Shown one piece after another: positions 63,161-64,000 of a stretch of 64,000 nucleotides of DNA. The stretch is from positions 68,947-132,946 of IMG/VR virus record IMGVR_UViG_3300030451_003374; one strand, written 5' to 3'. The DNA is from a virus. Position numbers and translations under genes: made by a program. The notes under the pieces were generated by a model. It had not been told where the DNA came from. It saw only the letters and a program-made list of their open reading frames with translations, and searched no databases. Within the stretch, counting starts at the first letter, position 1. Each line of letters opens with the position of its first letter.

Positions 63161-63327
63161 TCGTTTACATCATACTCAATTTCGATGACTTTTGCTGATC
63201 TCCCCATGGAGTTTACTCTAGTCATTCTTTTCATAGTGCCACGTAGTTGTGTGGTGATGCCCTCTAGTTCAGATAATAACTCTGCTTCAAGGTCATCAGC
63301 GATGTCTCTGTGTCTGTCAACTCTCAT
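63157..63327 (-). CDS. small protein between gp55 region and gp47
   Basis: 56 residues from the ATG at 63327: MRVDRHRDIADDLEAELLSE, LEGITTQLRGTMKRMTRVNS, ending EIEYDVNE. Helical and charged, probably coiled-coil. ATGA with gp47. Function unknown. Confidence 0.62.
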   Translation of the reverse strand: MRVDRHRDIADDLEAELLSELEGITTQLRGTMKRMTRVNSMGRSAKVIEIEYDVNE

Positions 63328-63514
63328 GGATTCCGTACTTTGATAGATCGTATTTTGGTTTGGATAGACCCTCTTCTCGATGTTCGATGGGTTTTCCTAT
63401 TTTTTCTAGGATATCAGCAGGTATTTTTTTCTTGGTGATATCGTAGGGTATCGGTGCATTAGATATACAGACACGAACACACTCCCACTCTTCCTCTGTG
63501 AGATCGTAAGTCAT
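63317..63514 (-). CDS. small hypothetical protein
   Basis: 65 residues, MTYDLTEEEWECVRVCISNA..., PYDITKKKIPADILEKIGKP. Helical start and a proline/basic tail. ATGA overlap with gp55, and 11 bases with the next gene. Unknown function. Confidence 0.6.
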   Translation of the reverse strand: MTYDLTEEEWECVRVCISNAPIPYDITKKKIPADILEKIGKPIEHREEGLSKPKYDLSKYGIHES

Positions 63515-63981
63515 CTGTTATTGGTTCTATATTGTACAGCATCTTTGATAGAGTTATACTCAGAGGACTTATCCGCTTCGTCTGCGACGAAGACTTCGTC
63601 ATACCCAGACTTTTCTATTATCTTTTGTTTTATATCTAACTGACGTTTCTCTTTCTGTATTCTTCTTAGAAATGCATAGTGTATTATCTGTGTGAAGTAT
63701 GCAAAAGGATTCCTAGACTTATCTGGATTGAAGTTATCAATGTATTGAACACAGTTCTCTATGCCATCACATACCATATCATCTTTGAACATATAGTTTA
63801 CAAAGTTTGGTTTGAATGATAGGTGAGTTGCTATCTTTAGAAAGCATTCGCCAATGTATCTGGGAATTACAGGTTTAGGTAAACCTCTTTTCTCGGCAAT
63901 GATAATTTGGTCTTTATAATCAATAATTGCAGCAAGAAACTCCTTGTTATTGACGTAGTGCTCTGATCTTTTACGTGGCAT
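63511..63981 (-). CDS. 55: late sigma-like factor (T4 gp55)
   Basis: 156 residues. NKEFLAAIIDYKDQIIIAEK, PVIPRYIGECFLKIATHLSF, ENCVQYIDNFNPDKSRNPFA and YFTQIIHYAFLRRIQKEKRQ match the sigma region 2-like core of gp55. It directs host RNA polymerase to late promoters (TATAAATA) with the gp45 clamp as activator; seven such boxes are listed in this window. The 19 bases to the window end hold nothing identifiable. Confidence 0.94.
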   Translation of the reverse strand: MPRKRSEHYVNNKEFLAAIIDYKDQIIIAEKRGLPKPVIPRYIGECFLKIATHLSFKPNFVNYMFKDDMVCDGIENCVQYIDNFNPDKSRNPFAYFTQIIHYAFLRRIQKEKRQLDIKQKIIEKSGYDEVFVADEADKSSEYNSIKDAVQYRTNNR

Positions 63982-64000
63982 TACTGTGCGTGTTTCTGTA

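Noticed and set aside
1-64000. tRNA genes, CRISPR arrays, insertion sequences, integrase or psbA
   Set aside because: Looked for in the short intergenic gaps and among the open frames; none found by eye. A tRNA scan would be needed to exclude a tRNA hidden inside a gene.

Overview
The window is one contiguous piece of a T4-like cyanophage genome (a myovirus infecting marine Synechococcus or Prochlorococcus). It carries the T4 replication, recombination and late-transcription set: gp55, gp47, gp46, gp45, gp44, gp62, RegA, gp43, UvsX, gp41, gp61, NrdA and NrdB. Cyanophage auxiliary genes are mixed in: four hli genes, talC, a PTOX-type oxidase, a plant-type ferredoxin, MazG, Hsp20 and a TRAP solute-binding protein. 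DNA is AT-rich. About 105 genes lie on the minus strand with almost no gaps, mostly joined by ATGA, TAATG or GTGA stop/start overlaps. The only plus-strand genes are three at 14.98-16.78 kb.

Layout in window order. (1) 1-14.3 kb: an O-antigen-like island of eight or more glycosyltransferases (GT25, GT11, GT2, GT10, GT17, exostosin-like, DUF5672 and others), an FkbM methyltransferase, three 2OG-Fe(II) oxygenases and nucleotide-sugar enzymes. The last include a GDP-mannose 3,5-epimerase-like protein, a 4,6-dehydratase, an E1/RfbH-type iron-sulfur 3-dehydrase, a reductase/epimerase and a mannose-6-phosphate isomerase-type cupin. (2) 14.3-18.8 kb: talC, the plus-strand exported-protein genes, small membrane proteins and a PD-(D/E)XK nuclease. 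(3) 18.8-23.5 kb: a second glycan island with four SGNH-hydrolase paralogues, a eukaryote-type phosphomannomutase, a sulfotransferase-like protein and two short paralogues resembling a fibre domain. (4) 23.5-29.1 kb: nrdB, nrdA, primase gp61 and small conserved genes. (5) 29.1-34.2 kb: a late cassette of structural and internal-head candidates. (6) 34.2-38.7 kb: a conserved unknown gene, twin ATP-pyrophosphatase (asparagine-synthase-like) genes, a strong terminator, a TRAP-type binding protein and a DUF2061 membrane protein. (7) 38.7-49.5 kb: a glycosyltransferase, mazG, gp41, uvsX, gp43, a radical-SAM protein, nucleotidyltransferases, hsp20, regA and gp62. (8) 49.5-54.8 kb: an accessory block between gp62 and gp44 (amidinotransferase, PTOX, ferredoxin, Dam, epimerase). 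(9) 54.9-64 kb: gp44, gp45, microproteins, the hli array, an outer-membrane-type beta-barrel gene, gp46, gp47 and gp55.

How it works together. Early host-sigma70-like promoters precede the hli array (a perfect TTGACA-17-TATAAT) and the beta-barrel gene. Seven NATAAATA boxes match the T4 late promoter read by gp55/gp45; each sits 21-32 nt before a start codon, mostly of membrane, exported or structural candidates. Photosynthesis and carbon genes (hli, PTOX, ferredoxin, TalC) would keep energy and NADPH/ribose supply going for dNTP synthesis by NrdAB. The two glycan islands look like one pathway for an unusual glycan built from GDP-L-galactose/GDP-mannose-type and 3,6-dideoxyhexose-type sugars, with methyl, sulfate and ester tailoring. 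That pathway is the most interesting candidate system here.

No tRNA gene, CRISPR array, insertion sequence or integrase was seen. No gene-free stretch longer than 300 bases exists.
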